DNA of 64,000 nt from Microbacterium sp. SD291 (GCF_017355365.1 NZ_JADIJR010000006.1:62001-126000), one strand, 5' to 3'; positions 17,568 through 27,683 are shown, numbered from the stretch's first letter. A program made the numbers and translations. Notes: generated by a model not told the origin, from the letters alone.

Positions 17568-17597
17568 TCGTCCGACGGCTCGGGAACCGGGCGGACG

Positions 17598-17637
17598 AGA
17601 GGAGGCCGGTCACCCCGCGGGGCGACCGGCCTCCTCT
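17598..17637. terminator. Bidirectional terminator between regX3 and lpqE-like gene
   Basis: A 14-bp perfect stem (17598-17611, AGAGGAGGCCGGTC, with 17624-17637) encloses a loop that itself contains CCCCGCGGGG. It lies between convergent genes. Confidence 0.8.
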
Positions 17638-17679
17638 GTCGTATGGACCGGCGTCAGTGCGCCGTCGCGCAATGAGCGG

Positions 17680-18165
17680 CTACTGAGCTTCCTGATCGCC
17701 GTCCGGCACGAGGTCGGCGTAGTAGGGGAGCGAGCCGTCGAGGACGGGGACCTCGGTCTTCGTGCCGGTGCCGTCGCCCGACTGGAAGTGGATCTCGACA
17801 GTGGCACCGGGCAGGGTGTCGAGGTCGACGAGGCGCAGCGGCTCCTCATCCGCGCCGAGGCTCACGACGCCGCCGGCGGGGACGGTCACCGCGAACGGCT
17901 CGTTGCCGGCCAGGGTGATGGTGAGGGTCTCGCGCTCGTCCGTCGGGTTCACGACCGCGACGACGAGGTTGCCGACCGAGCCGTCATCGGTGGCGACGAC
18001 CAGGGCATTGCGGATGTCGAGCGGCCCGCTCTCAGAGGAGACGTTCACCCCGTCGGAGGCGGAGTATTCGATCGTCGTCGCCTGCGGAGAGATGAACGTG
18101 CAGCCGGTGGCGCCGAGGACGACGACGGCGCTGATGGCGGCAGACGCAACAAGGCGCGATTTCAC
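17680..18165 (-). CDS. lpqE: LpqE-like lipoprotein
   Basis: From GTG at 18165 (AGGAGGA ideally spaced upstream) the product is 161 residues. It has a lipoprotein signal, SRLVASAAISAVVVLGATGC, with a lipobox ending LGATGC. The mature part is a predicted beta-sandwich (GNLVVAVVNPTDERETLTITL and on). It is divergent from carD, as lpqE is in mycobacteria, and this synteny is the main reason for the name. Longer frames upstream would run into the carD promoter and lack a signal. The function of LpqE-type proteins is unknown. Confidence 0.75.
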   Translation of the reverse strand: MKSRLVASAAISAVVVLGATGCTFISPQATTIEYSASDGVNVSSESGPLDIRNALVVATDDGSVGNLVVAVVNPTDERETLTITLAGNEPFAVTVPAGGVVSLGADEEPLRLVDLDTLPGATVEIHFQSGDGTGTKTEVPVLDGSLPYYADLVPDGDQEAQ

Positions 18166-18248
18166 GGGTCCTCCTGAGGTCCGGCGGGATATCCGCATCC
18201 ATTCTATGGGTAAGCGGGCGCCGACTTCGGGACGCCGGGGCGCGAACC

Positions 18249-18274
18249 TTAGCGCATATCCCCTGTGGTATCCT
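18249..18274 (+). promoter_or_regulatory. Likely carD promoter
   Basis: TATCCT (18269-18274) is a good -10 hexamer. TTAGCG (18249-18254) is the nearest -35 candidate but with short 14-bp spacing, so the -35 is uncertain. AAAGGA (18286-18291) is the ribosome binding site. Confidence 0.45.
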
Positions 18275-18300
18275 TGAGGTTGCCGAAAGGACACGTTTTT

Positions 18301-18783
18301 ATGCTTTTTGAGGTTGGCGAAACAGTCGTCTATCCGCACCATGGCGCTGCGACCATCATCGAGGTCAAGGAGCGCATAATCAAGGGTGAGGCGAAGAAGT
18401 ATCTGAAGCTCAACGTCACCCAGGGTGATCTGATCATCGAGGTTCCTGCAGAGAACGTCGACCTGGTCGGCGTCCGCGACGTGATCGGCAAGGAGGGCCT
18501 CGACCATGTGTTCGAGGTGCTGCGCGCCCCGTTCACCGAGGAGCCCACGAACTGGTCGCGCCGGTACAAGGCGAACCTCGAGAAGCTCGCCTCCGGTGAC
18601 GTCATCAAGGTGAGCGAGGTCGTCCGCGACCTGTGGCGTCGGGACCAGGACCGCGGCCTGTCCGCGGGTGAGAAGCGGATGCTGGCGAAGGCTCGCCAGA
18701 TCCTCATCTCCGAGCTCGCGCTCGCCGAGAAGATCGACGAGGACAAGGCGGGCGCGCTGCTCGACGAGGTCCTCGCCTCCTGA
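18301..18783 (+). CDS. carD: RNA polymerase-binding transcription factor CarD
   Basis: This 160-residue factor binds the RNA polymerase beta subunit and stabilises open complexes, notably at rRNA promoters. The N-terminal Tudor-like RNAP-interaction domain ([20 protein letters not shown]) is followed by the helical DNA-binding domain, with the conserved tryptophan in [20 protein letters not shown]. Length and sequence are highly typical. It heads the carD-ispDF-cysS-rlmB run, although a strong terminator separates it from ispDF. Confidence 0.97.
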   Translation: MLFEVGETVVYPHHGAATIIEVKERIIKGEAKKYLKLNVTQGDLIIEVPAENVDLVGVRDVIGKEGLDHVFEVLRAPFTEEPTNWSRRYKANLEKLASGDVIKVSEVVRDLWRRDQDRGLSAGEKRMLAKARQILISELALAEKIDEDKAGALLDEVLAS

Positions 18784-18803
18784 GTGCCCCTGAGTGCTTC
18801 GAG

Positions 18804-18834
18804 AAGGGCGGATGCTTCGGCATCCGCCCTTTTC
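18804..18834 (+). terminator. Rho-independent terminator after carD
   Basis: A 12-bp stem AAGGGCGGATGC / GCATCCGCCCTT is closed by a TTCG tetraloop (18816-18819) and followed by a short T-run. Confidence 0.9.
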
Positions 18835-18855
18835 TCATGCCGGTAACGTGAGAGC

Positions 18856-20043
18856 GTGAGCATCCTCCCCGTTCCGGACACGGCGATCATCGTCGTCGCC
18901 GCAGGCTCAGGCACCAGACTGGATGCCGGAGCACCCAAGGCATTCGTCGGCATCGACGCCCGGCCGATCCTGCGCCATGCTCTCGACGGCGTCTTCGCCG
19001 CCCGGCCGGCTCAGGTGATCGTCGTCGCGCCCGCCGGTCACGAGGGGGATGCCGAGACCGAGCTGCGAGCCGCAGCCGGTGAGCGCGCCGACCTCGGTCG
19101 CGTGGTCACCGGAGGCCTGACCAGGCAGCAATCGGTCGCGGCCGGGCTTGCCGCGCTGTGGGGGGATGTCACGACCGTCCTCGTGCACGATGCCGCCCGT
19201 GCGCTCACACCGCCCGCGCTCATCGACGCCGTCGCCGATGCGGTCACCGGCGACGCCGGGGTGATCCCCGCGCTGCCGGTGGTGGACACGCTGAAGCGCA
19301 TCGACGGCGGCGCCGTCACCGGAGCTGTCGACCGGTCGGAGCTCGCAGCCGCGCAGACCCCGCAGGGCTTTCCGAGAGCGCTCCTCGAATCCGCCTACGC
19401 CGAGGCCCTCGCGTCCGGCTCCGAGTACACCGACGACGCCGCGCTGTTCGCCGCGGCCGGGCACCCCGTCCGCCGCATCGACGGATCGGAGCGCGGGTTC
19501 AAGATCACCACGCCGGCCGATCTGGAGCGCGCGCGTCAACTCCTCGCGCCCGCTCGCGTCGGCGTGCCCATCCCTCGGGTCGGCATCGGCACCGACGTGC
19601 ACGCGTTCGGCGGCGAGGGGACGCTCTGGCTCGCCGGGCTCGAATGGCCGGGGGAGCATCCGCTCTCCGGCCACTCCGACGGCGACGCCGTGGCGCATGC
19701 GATCGTGGACGCCCTGCTCGGCGCCGCCGGGCTCGGCGACATCGGCGAGCACTTCGGCACTGCGCATCCGGAATACGCCGGGGCGCATGCCGAGGTCTTC
19801 CTGGCGCGGACCCGCGAGCTGCTGGCGGAGGCCGGCTTCACGATAGGCAACGTGTCGGCGCAGTTCCAGGCGAACCGTCCGCGGTTCAGCGCCCGTCGTG
19901 CCGAGGCCGAGCGCGTGCTGTCCGCGGCGCTCGGAGGCGCCCCGGTGTCGGTGACCGCCACGACGACCGATGGACTCGGCTTCCCCGGTCGCGGCGAGGG
20001 CGTCTCCGTGACTGCGGTGGCGATCGTCATACCGGCGACGTGA
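18856..20043 (+). CDS. ispDF: Bifunctional IspD-IspF (MEP pathway: CDP-ME synthase and MEcPP synthase)
   Basis: This 395-residue fusion catalyses two non-consecutive steps of the methylerythritol phosphate pathway. Residues 1-230 form IspD, with the nucleotide-binding VVAAGSGTRLDAGAPKAFV and later VLVHDAARALTPP. Residues about 235-395 form IspF, with metal ligands in GIGTDVHAF and GHSDGDAVAHAIVDALLGAA. IspE is not in the window. GTG at 18856 follows TAACGT by exactly 6 nt. The separate ispD and ispF genes of mycobacteria occupy the same place, so this is an in-place fusion. It supplies precursors for the carotenoid operon. Confidence 0.96.
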   Translation: MSILPVPDTAIIVVAAGSGTRLDAGAPKAFVGIDARPILRHALDGVFAARPAQVIVVAPAGHEGDAETELRAAAGERADLGRVVTGGLTRQQSVAAGLAALWGDVTTVLVHDAARALTPPALIDAVADAVTGDAGVIPALPVVDTLKRIDGGAVTGAVDRSELAAAQTPQGFPRALLESAYAEALASGSEYTDDAALFAAAGHPVRRIDGSERGFKITTPADLERARQLLAPARVGVPIPRVGIGTDVHAFGGEGTLWLAGLEWPGEHPLSGHSDGDAVAHAIVDALLGAAGLGDIGEHFGTAHPEYAGAHAEVFLARTRELLAEAGFTIGNVSAQFQANRPRFSARRAEAERVLSAALGGAPVSVTATTTDGLGFPGRGEGVSVTAVAIVIPAT

Positions 20044-20080
20044 CGGCTGACGCTCAGCCGTCCCCGAGTAGTCTTGAGCG

Positions 20081-21490
20081 GTGACACTCCGCCTGTATGA
20101 CACCCGCGCACAGCAGCTGCGCGACTTCGTGCCTCTCGACCCCGAGAACATCACGATGTACGTGTGCGGACCCACCGTCCAGTCCGGCCCCCACATCGGG
20201 CATGTCCGGGCCGCTCTCAGCTTCGACCTGCTCCGCCGCTGGCTGGCGCACCGCTACGGCCGCGTGACCTTCGTGCGCAACGTCACCGACATCGACGACA
20301 AGGTGCTCGCGAACGCGACCGCCACCCAGCCGTGGTGGGCGCTCGCCTACCGGATGGAGCAGGAGTTCACCGCCGCATATGCCGGCGCCGGCATCCTTCC
20401 TCCGACGTATGAGCCGCGGGCCACGGCATCCGTGCCGCAGATGCAGGAGATCATCGCCGTCCTCATCGAGCGCGGCCATGCCTACCCCGCGCCGGACGGA
20501 TCCGGTGACGTGTACTTCGACGTGCGCTCGTGGTCGTCGTACGGCGAGCTCACCAACCAGTCGATCGACGCCATGGAGGCGGCCGAGGACGCGGATCCGC
20601 GTGGAAAGCGCAACCCGCAGGACTTCGCGCTCTGGAAGGGCGCCAAGGCCGGCGAGCCGGCGGATGCCACCTGGATGTCGCCCTGGGGCGCCGGTCGTCC
20701 GGGCTGGCACATCGAGTGCTCCGCCATGGCGAAACGCTACCTCGGCTCCGAGTTCGACATCCACGGCGGCGGTCTCGACCTGCGGTTCCCGCACCACGAG
20801 AACGAGCTCGCGCAGTCGACCGCCGCGGGCGACGGATTCGCGCGCTACTGGGTGCACAACGGCCTGGTCACCGTCGGCAGTCAGAAGATGTCGAAGTCGC
20901 TCGGCAACTTCACCCTCGCGGCCGACGTCCTCGCCGCGCACGACCCGCTGGTCGTCCGCTACGCGCTCGCAGCCGCGCACTACCGCTCGAGCCTCGACCT
21001 CACCGACTCCTCCTGGGCCGAGGCGGAGGCGGCGCTCGGGCGCATCCGCACGTTCCTCGAGCGCGGTCAGCGCCTGGCGAACCCGGGAATGGCGCAGTGG
21101 AAAGAGGGCCTGCCGACCGAGTTCTTCGAGGCCATGGACGACGACCTCGCCGTTCCCCGCGCGCTCGCGGCGATCCACAGCAGCATCCGCTCCGGCAACG
21201 CCCTCCTCGATGCGGGCACGCACGATGAAGCGAAGCAGGACGTGATGGACGTCATCCAGATGACGAGCATCCTCGGCATCTACCCGCACGCGCCCGAATG
21301 GCGCACGACTGACACGGGCGCGACGGCATCCGCCCTCGACGCCCTCGTGCAGACGATGATCACCCAGCGCGCACAGGCGCGCGCCGACAAGGACTGGGCG
21401 GCGGCCGACCGCATCCGCGATGCGATCGCCGCCGCAGGAATCACGCTGGAGGACTCTCCAGCCGGAACTCATTGGAGTATCGATGGCTAA
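20081..21490 (+). CDS. cysS: Cysteinyl-tRNA synthetase
   Basis: This 469-residue class I synthetase charges tRNA-Cys. [20 protein letters not shown] contains the first zinc cysteine and the HIGH motif. WHIECSAM and HHENELAQS contain further zinc ligands, and [10 protein letters not shown] is the KMSKS loop. GTG at 20081 follows TAGTCT by 6 nt. The rlmB start codon lies inside its last codons (8-nt overlap), so the two are translationally coupled, as in mycobacteria. Confidence 0.97.
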   Translation: MTLRLYDTRAQQLRDFVPLDPENITMYVCGPTVQSGPHIGHVRAALSFDLLRRWLAHRYGRVTFVRNVTDIDDKVLANATATQPWWALAYRMEQEFTAAYAGAGILPPTYEPRATASVPQMQEIIAVLIERGHAYPAPDGSGDVYFDVRSWSSYGELTNQSIDAMEAAEDADPRGKRNPQDFALWKGAKAGEPADATWMSPWGAGRPGWHIECSAMAKRYLGSEFDIHGGGLDLRFPHHENELAQSTAAGDGFARYWVHNGLVTVGSQKMSKSLGNFTLAADVLAAHDPLVVRYALAAAHYRSSLDLTDSSWAEAEAALGRIRTFLERGQRLANPGMAQWKEGLPTEFFEAMDDDLAVPRALAAIHSSIRSGNALLDAGTHDEAKQDVMDVIQMTSILGIYPHAPEWRTTDTGATASALDALVQTMITQRAQARADKDWAAADRIRDAIAAAGITLEDSPAGTHWSIDG

Positions 21491-22490
21491 GCCAGGCAAC
21501 CCCTCAGCGGGCAAGGGCAAGAAGAAGGGGCCCAGCAAGGGCACCGGCGGACTCGGACGCAAGGCGCTCGAGGGGCGCGGACCGACCCCGAAGGCGGAGG
21601 ACCGTGCCTGGCACCCGGCCGGCAAGCGCAAGGCCGCGGCCGAGCGCTATGCGGCGTCCGGTGGCAAGGGCAGGCCCGGACAGCGCCAGTCGTCCGGCGG
21701 CAACCCGAACCGCTCGGCACGCGTGAAGGACAACACCACCGAGACCGAGGTCGTGACCGGCCGCAACTCGGTGCTCGAGGCGCTCCGCGCGAAGATCCCG
21801 GCGTCGGCGTTCTACATCGCCCAGCGCGTCGAGATGGACGACCGCACGAAGGAGATGCTGTCTATCGCGACGCACCGCGGCATCCCGGTGCTCGAGGTCA
21901 CGCGACAGGAGCTCGACCGGATGGCGGGCTTCGACGGGGTGCATCAGGGCGTCGCGATCAAGGTGCCGCCGTACGAGTACGCACACCCGCAGGACCTCCT
22001 CGAGCAGGTCATCGACCGTGGCCAGGTGCCGCTGTTCGTCGCGCTCGACGGCATCACCGACCCGCGCAACCTGGGCGCGATCATCCGCTCCGCCGCCGCG
22101 TTCGGCGGTCACGGACTGATCCTGCCGCAGCGCCGCTCGGCCGGCGTGAACTCCGCGGCGTGGAAGACGAGCGCCGGCGCCGCCGCGCGCATGCCCGTCG
22201 CCCTCGCCACGAACCTCACCACGCAGCTCAAGGAGTTCAAGAAGCAGGGCGTCTTCGTGCTCGGCCTGGACGGCGACGGCGACGTCGCGCTGCCGGACCT
22301 GCAGCTCGCCGACCGTCCTGTCGTCATCGTCGTCGGCTCCGAGGGCAAGGGGCTCTCTCGGCTCGTCGCGGAGACGTGCGATCAGATCGTCTCGATCCCG
22401 ATCTCGGCGGCCACCGAGTCGCTGAACGCCGGCATCGCGACGTCCGTCGCGCTCTACCAGGTCTCCACCATCCGCAACGCCCAGAAGTAG
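21483..22490 (+). CDS. rlmB: 23S rRNA 2'-O-methyltransferase, TrmH/SpoU family
   Basis: The 335-residue protein starts with a lysine- and glycine-rich unstructured tail (residues 1-85, RNA-binding in character). A SpoU substrate-binding domain (TGRNSVLEALRAK) and the trefoil-knot SAM domain follow, with NLGAIIRSAAAFGGHG, VVGSEGKGLSRL and ESLNAGIATSVALYQ. RlmB-type enzymes methylate a guanosine of 23S rRNA; the exact target here is inferred. The basic tail is common in actinobacterial members. It is coupled to cysS by an 8-bp overlap. Confidence 0.92.
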   Translation: MAKPGNPSAGKGKKKGPSKGTGGLGRKALEGRGPTPKAEDRAWHPAGKRKAAAERYAASGGKGRPGQRQSSGGNPNRSARVKDNTTETEVVTGRNSVLEALRAKIPASAFYIAQRVEMDDRTKEMLSIATHRGIPVLEVTRQELDRMAGFDGVHQGVAIKVPPYEYAHPQDLLEQVIDRGQVPLFVALDGITDPRNLGAIIRSAAAFGGHGLILPQRRSAGVNSAAWKTSAGAAARMPVALATNLTTQLKEFKKQGVFVLGLDGDGDVALPDLQLADRPVVIVVGSEGKGLSRLVAETCDQIVSIPISAATESLNAGIATSVALYQVSTIRNAQK

Positions 22491-22504
22491 GAAGAGGATC
22501 CCTC

Positions 22505-23146
22505 ATGGCCCGCATCGTCGTCCTCGGAGGAACCGGATACGCCGGTCGTCACATCGTCTCCGAGGCGGTGAGCCGCGGGCATGACGTCGTCGCCGTCTCG
22601 CGCTCCGCTCCTGCGGACCCGGTCGACGGTGCCGCCTACGTGCAGGGGTCGGCGCTCGACGTCGACTCCCTCGCCGGCGCGGTCGACGGCGCGGACGCCG
22701 TGGTCTTCGCGCTCTCGCCTCGGGGCGACATGGCGGATGCGCAGATCGACGCGCTCCGCGGGGTCGCGGCGCACCTCACCGGGACGGCCACCCGCCTCGG
22801 CGTCATCGGCGGCGCGATGGGCAGCCTGTCGGCACCCGGCGGGCCCCGCCTGTGGGACCTCGGGGTCCCCGAGGAGTACCGGCACGAGGCGCAGGTCGGC
22901 ATGGACACGCTGGAGCTCCTGCAGCAGGCGGATGCCGGCCTCGACTGGTTCCTCGTGCACCCGCCGCAGGAGTTCGGCTCCTGGGTGGAGGGCGAGCGCA
23001 CCGGCAGCTACCGCGACGGCGGCGACGTCGTCGTGCGCGACGAGAGCGGCAAGTCGTACATCTCGGGCGCCGACTTCGCCGTGGCGTTCGTCGACGAGAT
23101 CGAGCAGGGCAACCACCGTCGCGAGCGGTTCACCGTCGGCTACTGA
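22505..23146 (+). CDS. NAD(P)-binding Rossmann oxidoreductase, atypical SDR / NmrA-like
   Basis: This 213-residue protein starts MARIVVLGGTGYAGRHIVSEA, a GxxGxxG dinucleotide motif, followed by an SDR-like fold with VVFALSPRGD and GVIGGAMGSL. The classical YxxxK catalytic pair is not evident, so it is best called an atypical SDR. It lies 14 bp after rlmB with GAAGAGGA upstream and probably shares its transcript. The substrate is unknown. Confidence 0.85.
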   Translation: MARIVVLGGTGYAGRHIVSEAVSRGHDVVAVSRSAPADPVDGAAYVQGSALDVDSLAGAVDGADAVVFALSPRGDMADAQIDALRGVAAHLTGTATRLGVIGGAMGSLSAPGGPRLWDLGVPEEYRHEAQVGMDTLELLQQADAGLDWFLVHPPQEFGSWVEGERTGSYRDGGDVVVRDESGKSYISGADFAVAFVDEIEQGNHRRERFTVGY

Positions 23147-23158
23147 CCTGGTTCGGCC

Positions 23159-23219
23159 CGCGAGACTTCACGAATGTCACGTTTCCGCCCGGATTTCGTG
23201 ACATTCGTGAAGTCTCGCG
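23159..23219. repeat. Perfect 23-bp inverted repeat (REP-like palindrome)
   Basis: Arms 23159-23181 and 23197-23219 are exactly complementary, with a 15-nt loop (23182-23196, TTTCCGCCCGGATTT). The arm includes GACTTCACGAATGTCAC. It fills the 79-bp gap between two convergent genes and ends 6 bp before the stop codon of the DUF4032 gene. No T-run follows. It may work as a terminator for both genes, but the arm is AT-richer and longer than other terminators in the window, so a dispersed repeat is possible. Confidence 0.75.
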
Positions 23220-23225
23220 AGCTGG

Positions 23226-24533
23226 TCAGACCAGGTCGCGCCAGTCGATGTTCTCGCTCTCGTCGTCGGCGATCGGCATCACGCCGGTGATCACGGGCAG
23301 GCTCATCGTCTCGGTGGGCGGGCCCATGATCGTGGCCTCGTCGCGCCGGTGGCGCAGAACCTCGTTGATGTAGCTGGTGAGCACTTCGGCGAGCGGCACC
23401 GAGCGCCCTTCCGCCTGCGACAGGTACCACCGGTGCTCGAGCACCTGATGGAAGACCTCGGCCGGCTCGAGCTTGGCGCGCAGCTCGTAGGGGATCGCGC
23501 GCACGACCGGCTCGAACACCCTGGTCAGCCACTCGTGGGCGTACATCTCCTCGTCGGCCCACTGCTTCGTCGAGCGCGCACGGAACTCGTCGAGGTCGTT
23601 CAGCAGCCGCCTCGCCTGGTTCTCCTCGACGTCGAGGCCGGTGAGGCGGATGAGGCGGCGCTGGTGGTGGCCCGCATCGACGACCTTGGGCTGGATCTCC
23701 ACGACTGTGCCGTCGGATGTCGTCGACATCGACATCTCGTCGATGTCGAAGCCGAGCGCGTTCAGGCGCTCGACGCGCTCGGTGATGCGCCACGTCTCGG
23801 CGGCGGAGAAGGACTCCTGCGCCGTGAGCTCGGCCCACAGCGACCGGTACGACGAGACGATGCCGTCGGCGATGGCGATGGCGTCGACCCCGCGCTCCAG
23901 GCGCCCGCCCGCCGCGAGATCCATGATCTCGCCGGCGATGTTCGTGCGCGCGAGGTCGAGGTCGTAGCCGCGCTGGCCGCGTGTCAGGCCCTCCTCGTGC
24001 AGCTCGCCGGTCTCGGCATCCACCAGGTAGGCCGCGAACGCGCCGGCATCGCGGCGGAAGAGCGTGTTGGAGAGCGACACGTCGCCCCAGTAGAAGCCGA
24101 CGTTGTGCAGGCGCACGAGCAGGAGGGCGAGGGCGTCGACGAGTCGTGTCGCGGTGTCGGGACGGAGCACACGGGTGAACAGCGCGCGGTAGGGCATCGA
24201 GAATCGCAGATGCGCGGTCACGAGAGCGGCAGGAAGCTGCTCTCCGTCGGCATCCGCTCGTCCTGCGATCACGGCGACGCGGTCGACGCACGGGACATCG
24301 AGCCGGGCGAGGTTGCCGAGCATGTCGTATTCCCGCTGCGCCATCTCGGCCGTGGTCTCCTTGACAGCGACCACCCGGCCGGAGAGGTCGGCGAAGCGCA
24401 CCAGGTGACGGGAGAGGCCCTTCGGCAGCGACACGATGTGCTCTGACGGCCATTTCGCCAGTGTCGTCGACCAGGGGAGCGTGAGCAGTCCGGGGTCGAC
24501 CTTGCTGGCGGTGATCCGCAGTGCATCCTGCAT
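23226..24533 (-). CDS. DUF4032 protein with kinase-like (LPS kinase/RIO type) N-terminal domain
   Basis: The 435-residue protein has a kinase-like fold in its first half: VVAVKETTAEMAQREYDML carries the ATP-lysine and glutamate, and VRLHNVGFYWGDVSLSNTLF resembles the catalytic loop with an aspartate and asparagine. LVDAETGEL is the metal-binding segment. The second half is the DUF4032 domain, with EIQPKVVDAGHHQRRLIRLTG. Such proteins are common in actinobacteria and uncharacterised. It is followed by the palindrome at 23159-23219, and lies downstream of an orphan ABC ATPase on the same strand with a terminator between. Confidence 0.8.
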   Translation of the reverse strand: MQDALRITASKVDPGLLTLPWSTTLAKWPSEHIVSLPKGLSRHLVRFADLSGRVVAVKETTAEMAQREYDMLGNLARLDVPCVDRVAVIAGRADADGEQLPAALVTAHLRFSMPYRALFTRVLRPDTATRLVDALALLLVRLHNVGFYWGDVSLSNTLFRRDAGAFAAYLVDAETGELHEEGLTRGQRGYDLDLARTNIAGEIMDLAAGGRLERGVDAIAIADGIVSSYRSLWAELTAQESFSAAETWRITERVERLNALGFDIDEMSMSTTSDGTVVEIQPKVVDAGHHQRRLIRLTGLDVEENQARRLLNDLDEFRARSTKQWADEEMYAHEWLTRVFEPVVRAIPYELRAKLEPAEVFHQVLEHRWYLSQAEGRSVPLAEVLTSYINEVLRHRRDEATIMGPPTETMSLPVITGVMPIADDESENIDWRDLV

Positions 24534-24568
24534 GGTGCTCCAGTGGTGAGGGGGTCGGGAAAGCAGAA

Positions 24569-24601
24569 GCGGCGCGGGTGACCGAAGTCAGCCCGCGCCG
24601 C
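24569..24601 (-). terminator. Terminator after the sugar-ABC ATPase gene
   Basis: The hairpin has a 10-bp GC stem (24569-24578 with 24592-24601), one bulged base, then TGAC/GTCA closed by a CGAA loop. Confidence 0.7.
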
Positions 24602-24616
24602 GTCTGGTGGATCCGA

Positions 24617-25720
<1,104 letters not shown>

Positions 25721-25948
25721 TGCTTTTCTCCTTCACCGGCAGGTACGTGCCGGACGATCCGTAGTGATAGAGCGGCGGAGCGATCCACCGTGACCCGCCA
25801 TCGGGTCGGGTTCAGTATGACAGAAACACCGGCACCTGGGTATTTCTCAGCCTGGCTGGTTAACATCGAAGTCGGCCGCGTATCGCGGCGATCGTCGCCA
25901 GGCGGCGGTCGGGGCCACCCTGCCCCCGTGAGACTGTCAAGAGGAACG

Positions 25949-26896
25949 ATGTCGAGCGACGAGACGCCGAACGTCCCCACCACTCGCAATTCGCGCGAGG
26001 CCGTGCGGGAGAAGGCACAGCAGGTGCACGCCCAGCAGTCCAGGGCCCGCCTGATGCGACGGATCATCATCGGCGCGGTCGCCGTCGTCGCCATCGGCGC
26101 CATCGGCACTGCCGTGACCATGGCTGTGTCCGCGCAGGTGTCGAAGCCGCAGCTCACGCCGGGCGGCATGGACGAGGACGGCATCCGGATCACCGACATC
26201 AGCGCCGTCGCCTCCTCGGAGGAGACCCTCGAGACGCCGGCACCGACTCCGTCCGAGGCCGGATCGTCCGAGACGCCTACCCCGGAGCCGACCGCGACCG
26301 GGAGCAGCGTCGACATCCACGTGTACGTCGATTACCTGTCGCCCGACGCCGGCGAGTTCGAGCGCGCGAACGCGCGCCTGCTCGCGAACTGGATCACGGA
26401 GGGTGCGGCGACCGTGACCTATCACCCGGTCGCGCTGCTCACCGCGAGCTCGAACGGCACCAAGTACTCCCTGCGCGCGGCGGCGGCCGCCGCCTGTGTG
26501 GCGACCCACTCGCCCGAGCAGTTCTACGCCTTCAACCACGATCTGCTCGACGACCAGCCCGAGGTGAACACTGACGGGTTCTCCGATGTGGAGCTGGCCG
26601 ACATCGCCGGCGCCGTCGGCGTCGACCACGTGAAGAGCGTCCGCTCCTGCATCGAGGATCAGGACTTCCTGAACTGGGCGAAGGATGCCACCTCGCGCGC
26701 CCTCGAGGGGCCGCTCGTGGGATCCGAGGACCTCGTGCTCACCTCTGCGCCGATGATCGTCATCAACGGCGTGGCGTACGTCGGCGCCCTGGACGACCCG
26801 GCCGAGCTCTCGCAGTTCGTGTTCACGGTCGCCAACGACGCGTACTACGCCGAGGAGACGCAGACTCCGACTCCGACTCCGACCCCCGCGCCGTAG
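25949..26896 (+). CDS. Membrane-anchored DsbA-like thioredoxin-fold protein lacking the CxxC motif
   Basis: The 315-residue protein has a charged cytoplasmic tail, one membrane helix (residues 38-60), a Pro/Thr/Glu-rich linker (95-118) and an extracytoplasmic thioredoxin_4/DsbA-like domain starting SSVDIHVYVDYLSPDAGEFE. In active relatives this loop reads like DYxCPxCxxFE; here residues 131-134 are SPDA, so both catalytic cysteines are missing. The remaining family features are kept: AACVATHSPEQFYAFNHDLL and the cis-proline segment TSAPMIVINGVAYVGA. It ends in a PT-repeat tail. GAGGAAC precedes the ATG. A redox-inactive, scaffold or chaperone role is inferred. Confidence 0.85.
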   Translation: MSSDETPNVPTTRNSREAVREKAQQVHAQQSRARLMRRIIIGAVAVVAIGAIGTAVTMAVSAQVSKPQLTPGGMDEDGIRITDISAVASSEETLETPAPTPSEAGSSETPTPEPTATGSSVDIHVYVDYLSPDAGEFERANARLLANWITEGAATVTYHPVALLTASSNGTKYSLRAAAAAACVATHSPEQFYAFNHDLLDDQPEVNTDGFSDVELADIAGAVGVDHVKSVRSCIEDQDFLNWAKDATSRALEGPLVGSEDLVLTSAPMIVINGVAYVGALDDPAELSQFVFTVANDAYYAEETQTPTPTPTPAP

Positions 26897-26937
26897 GTTC
26901 GGACTCCGTCGCCACCATCGCTAAGCTGGTGGCATCC

Positions 26938-27010
26938 GCCGACTTGGCGCAATTGGTAGCGCACCATACTTGTAATATGGGGGTTACGGGTTCGAGTCCC
27001 GTAGTCGGCT
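26938..27010 (+). tRNA. tRNA-Thr (anticodon TGT)
   Basis: A full cloverleaf is visible: acceptor GCCGACT/AGTCGGC, D-arm GCGC/GCGC, anticodon arm CCATA-CTTGTAA-TATGG and T-arm ACGGG-TTCGAGT-CCCGT, with discriminator T. CCA is not encoded. It lies 1 bp from the stop codon of the convergent response regulator gene. Confidence 0.97.
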
Positions 27011-27011
27011 C

Positions 27012-27683
27012 TCAGACCAGCGGATCTCCGGCGACACCCAGTCGGTGGGCCAGGATCACGGCGTGGATCCGGTCCCGCACATCGAGCTTGGCGAGCACCC
27101 GGCCCACGTGGGTCTTCACGGTGGACTCGCTGACGTAGAGCGATTCGCCGATCTCGATGTTGGACATCCCCCGGGCCATGGCGAGGAAGACGTCGCGCTC
27201 CCGTTCGGTGAGCGCGGCGAGCCGCCCGCCCTCGTCGGCCGCCGGCGTGCCGAGCCGAGGGGACACGTGCTGCAGCAGCGTGCGGGTCACCCGCGGTGAC
27301 AGCACGGCATCCCCTCGATGCACCGCGCGCAGGGCCGCGAGCATCTCCTGGCGATGCGCGTCCTTGAGCAGGAAGCCGCTCGCGCCGGCGCGGATCGCGC
27401 CGAAGGCGTACTCGTCCAGGTCGAACGTCGTCAGCACCAGCACCCTCGTCTGCGGATGCCGCTGCACGATCGACTGCGTCGCCGCGATGCCGTCGAGCCC
27501 GGGCATCCGGATGTCCATGAGCACGACGTCGGGGCTGCAGCGTGCAGTCTCTTCGATCGCGGCCCGGCCGCCGGAGGCCTCGCCGACCACCTCGATGTCC
27601 TCCTCCGCCTCGAGCACCATGCGGAAGCCGACGCGGATCAGCTCCTGATCGTCGACGAGGAGAACCCCGATCTTCCCGGTCAC
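27012..27683 (-). CDS. NarL/LuxR-family response regulator
   Basis: This 223-residue regulator has a receiver domain (VLLVDDQELIRVGFRMVLE, phospho-Asp in DVVLMDIRMPGLDGIAA, lysine in GFLLKDAHRQEM) and a C-terminal LuxR HTH (LTERERDVFLAMARGMSN then ESTVKTHVGRVLAKLDVRDR). It overlaps the end of the neighbouring sensor kinase gene by 4 bp. The kinase gene is frameshifted in this sequence, so the regulator may lack its partner. The ABC exporter genes upstream are the probable target, by analogy with DesKR-like antibiotic or stress exporters. Confidence 0.93.
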   Translation of the reverse strand: MTGKIGVLLVDDQELIRVGFRMVLEAEEDIEVVGEASGGRAAIEETARCSPDVVLMDIRMPGLDGIAATQSIVQRHPQTRVLVLTTFDLDEYAFGAIRAGASGFLLKDAHRQEMLAALRAVHRGDAVLSPRVTRTLLQHVSPRLGTPAADEGGRLAALTERERDVFLAMARGMSNIEIGESLYVSESTVKTHVGRVLAKLDVRDRIHAVILAHRLGVAGDPLV

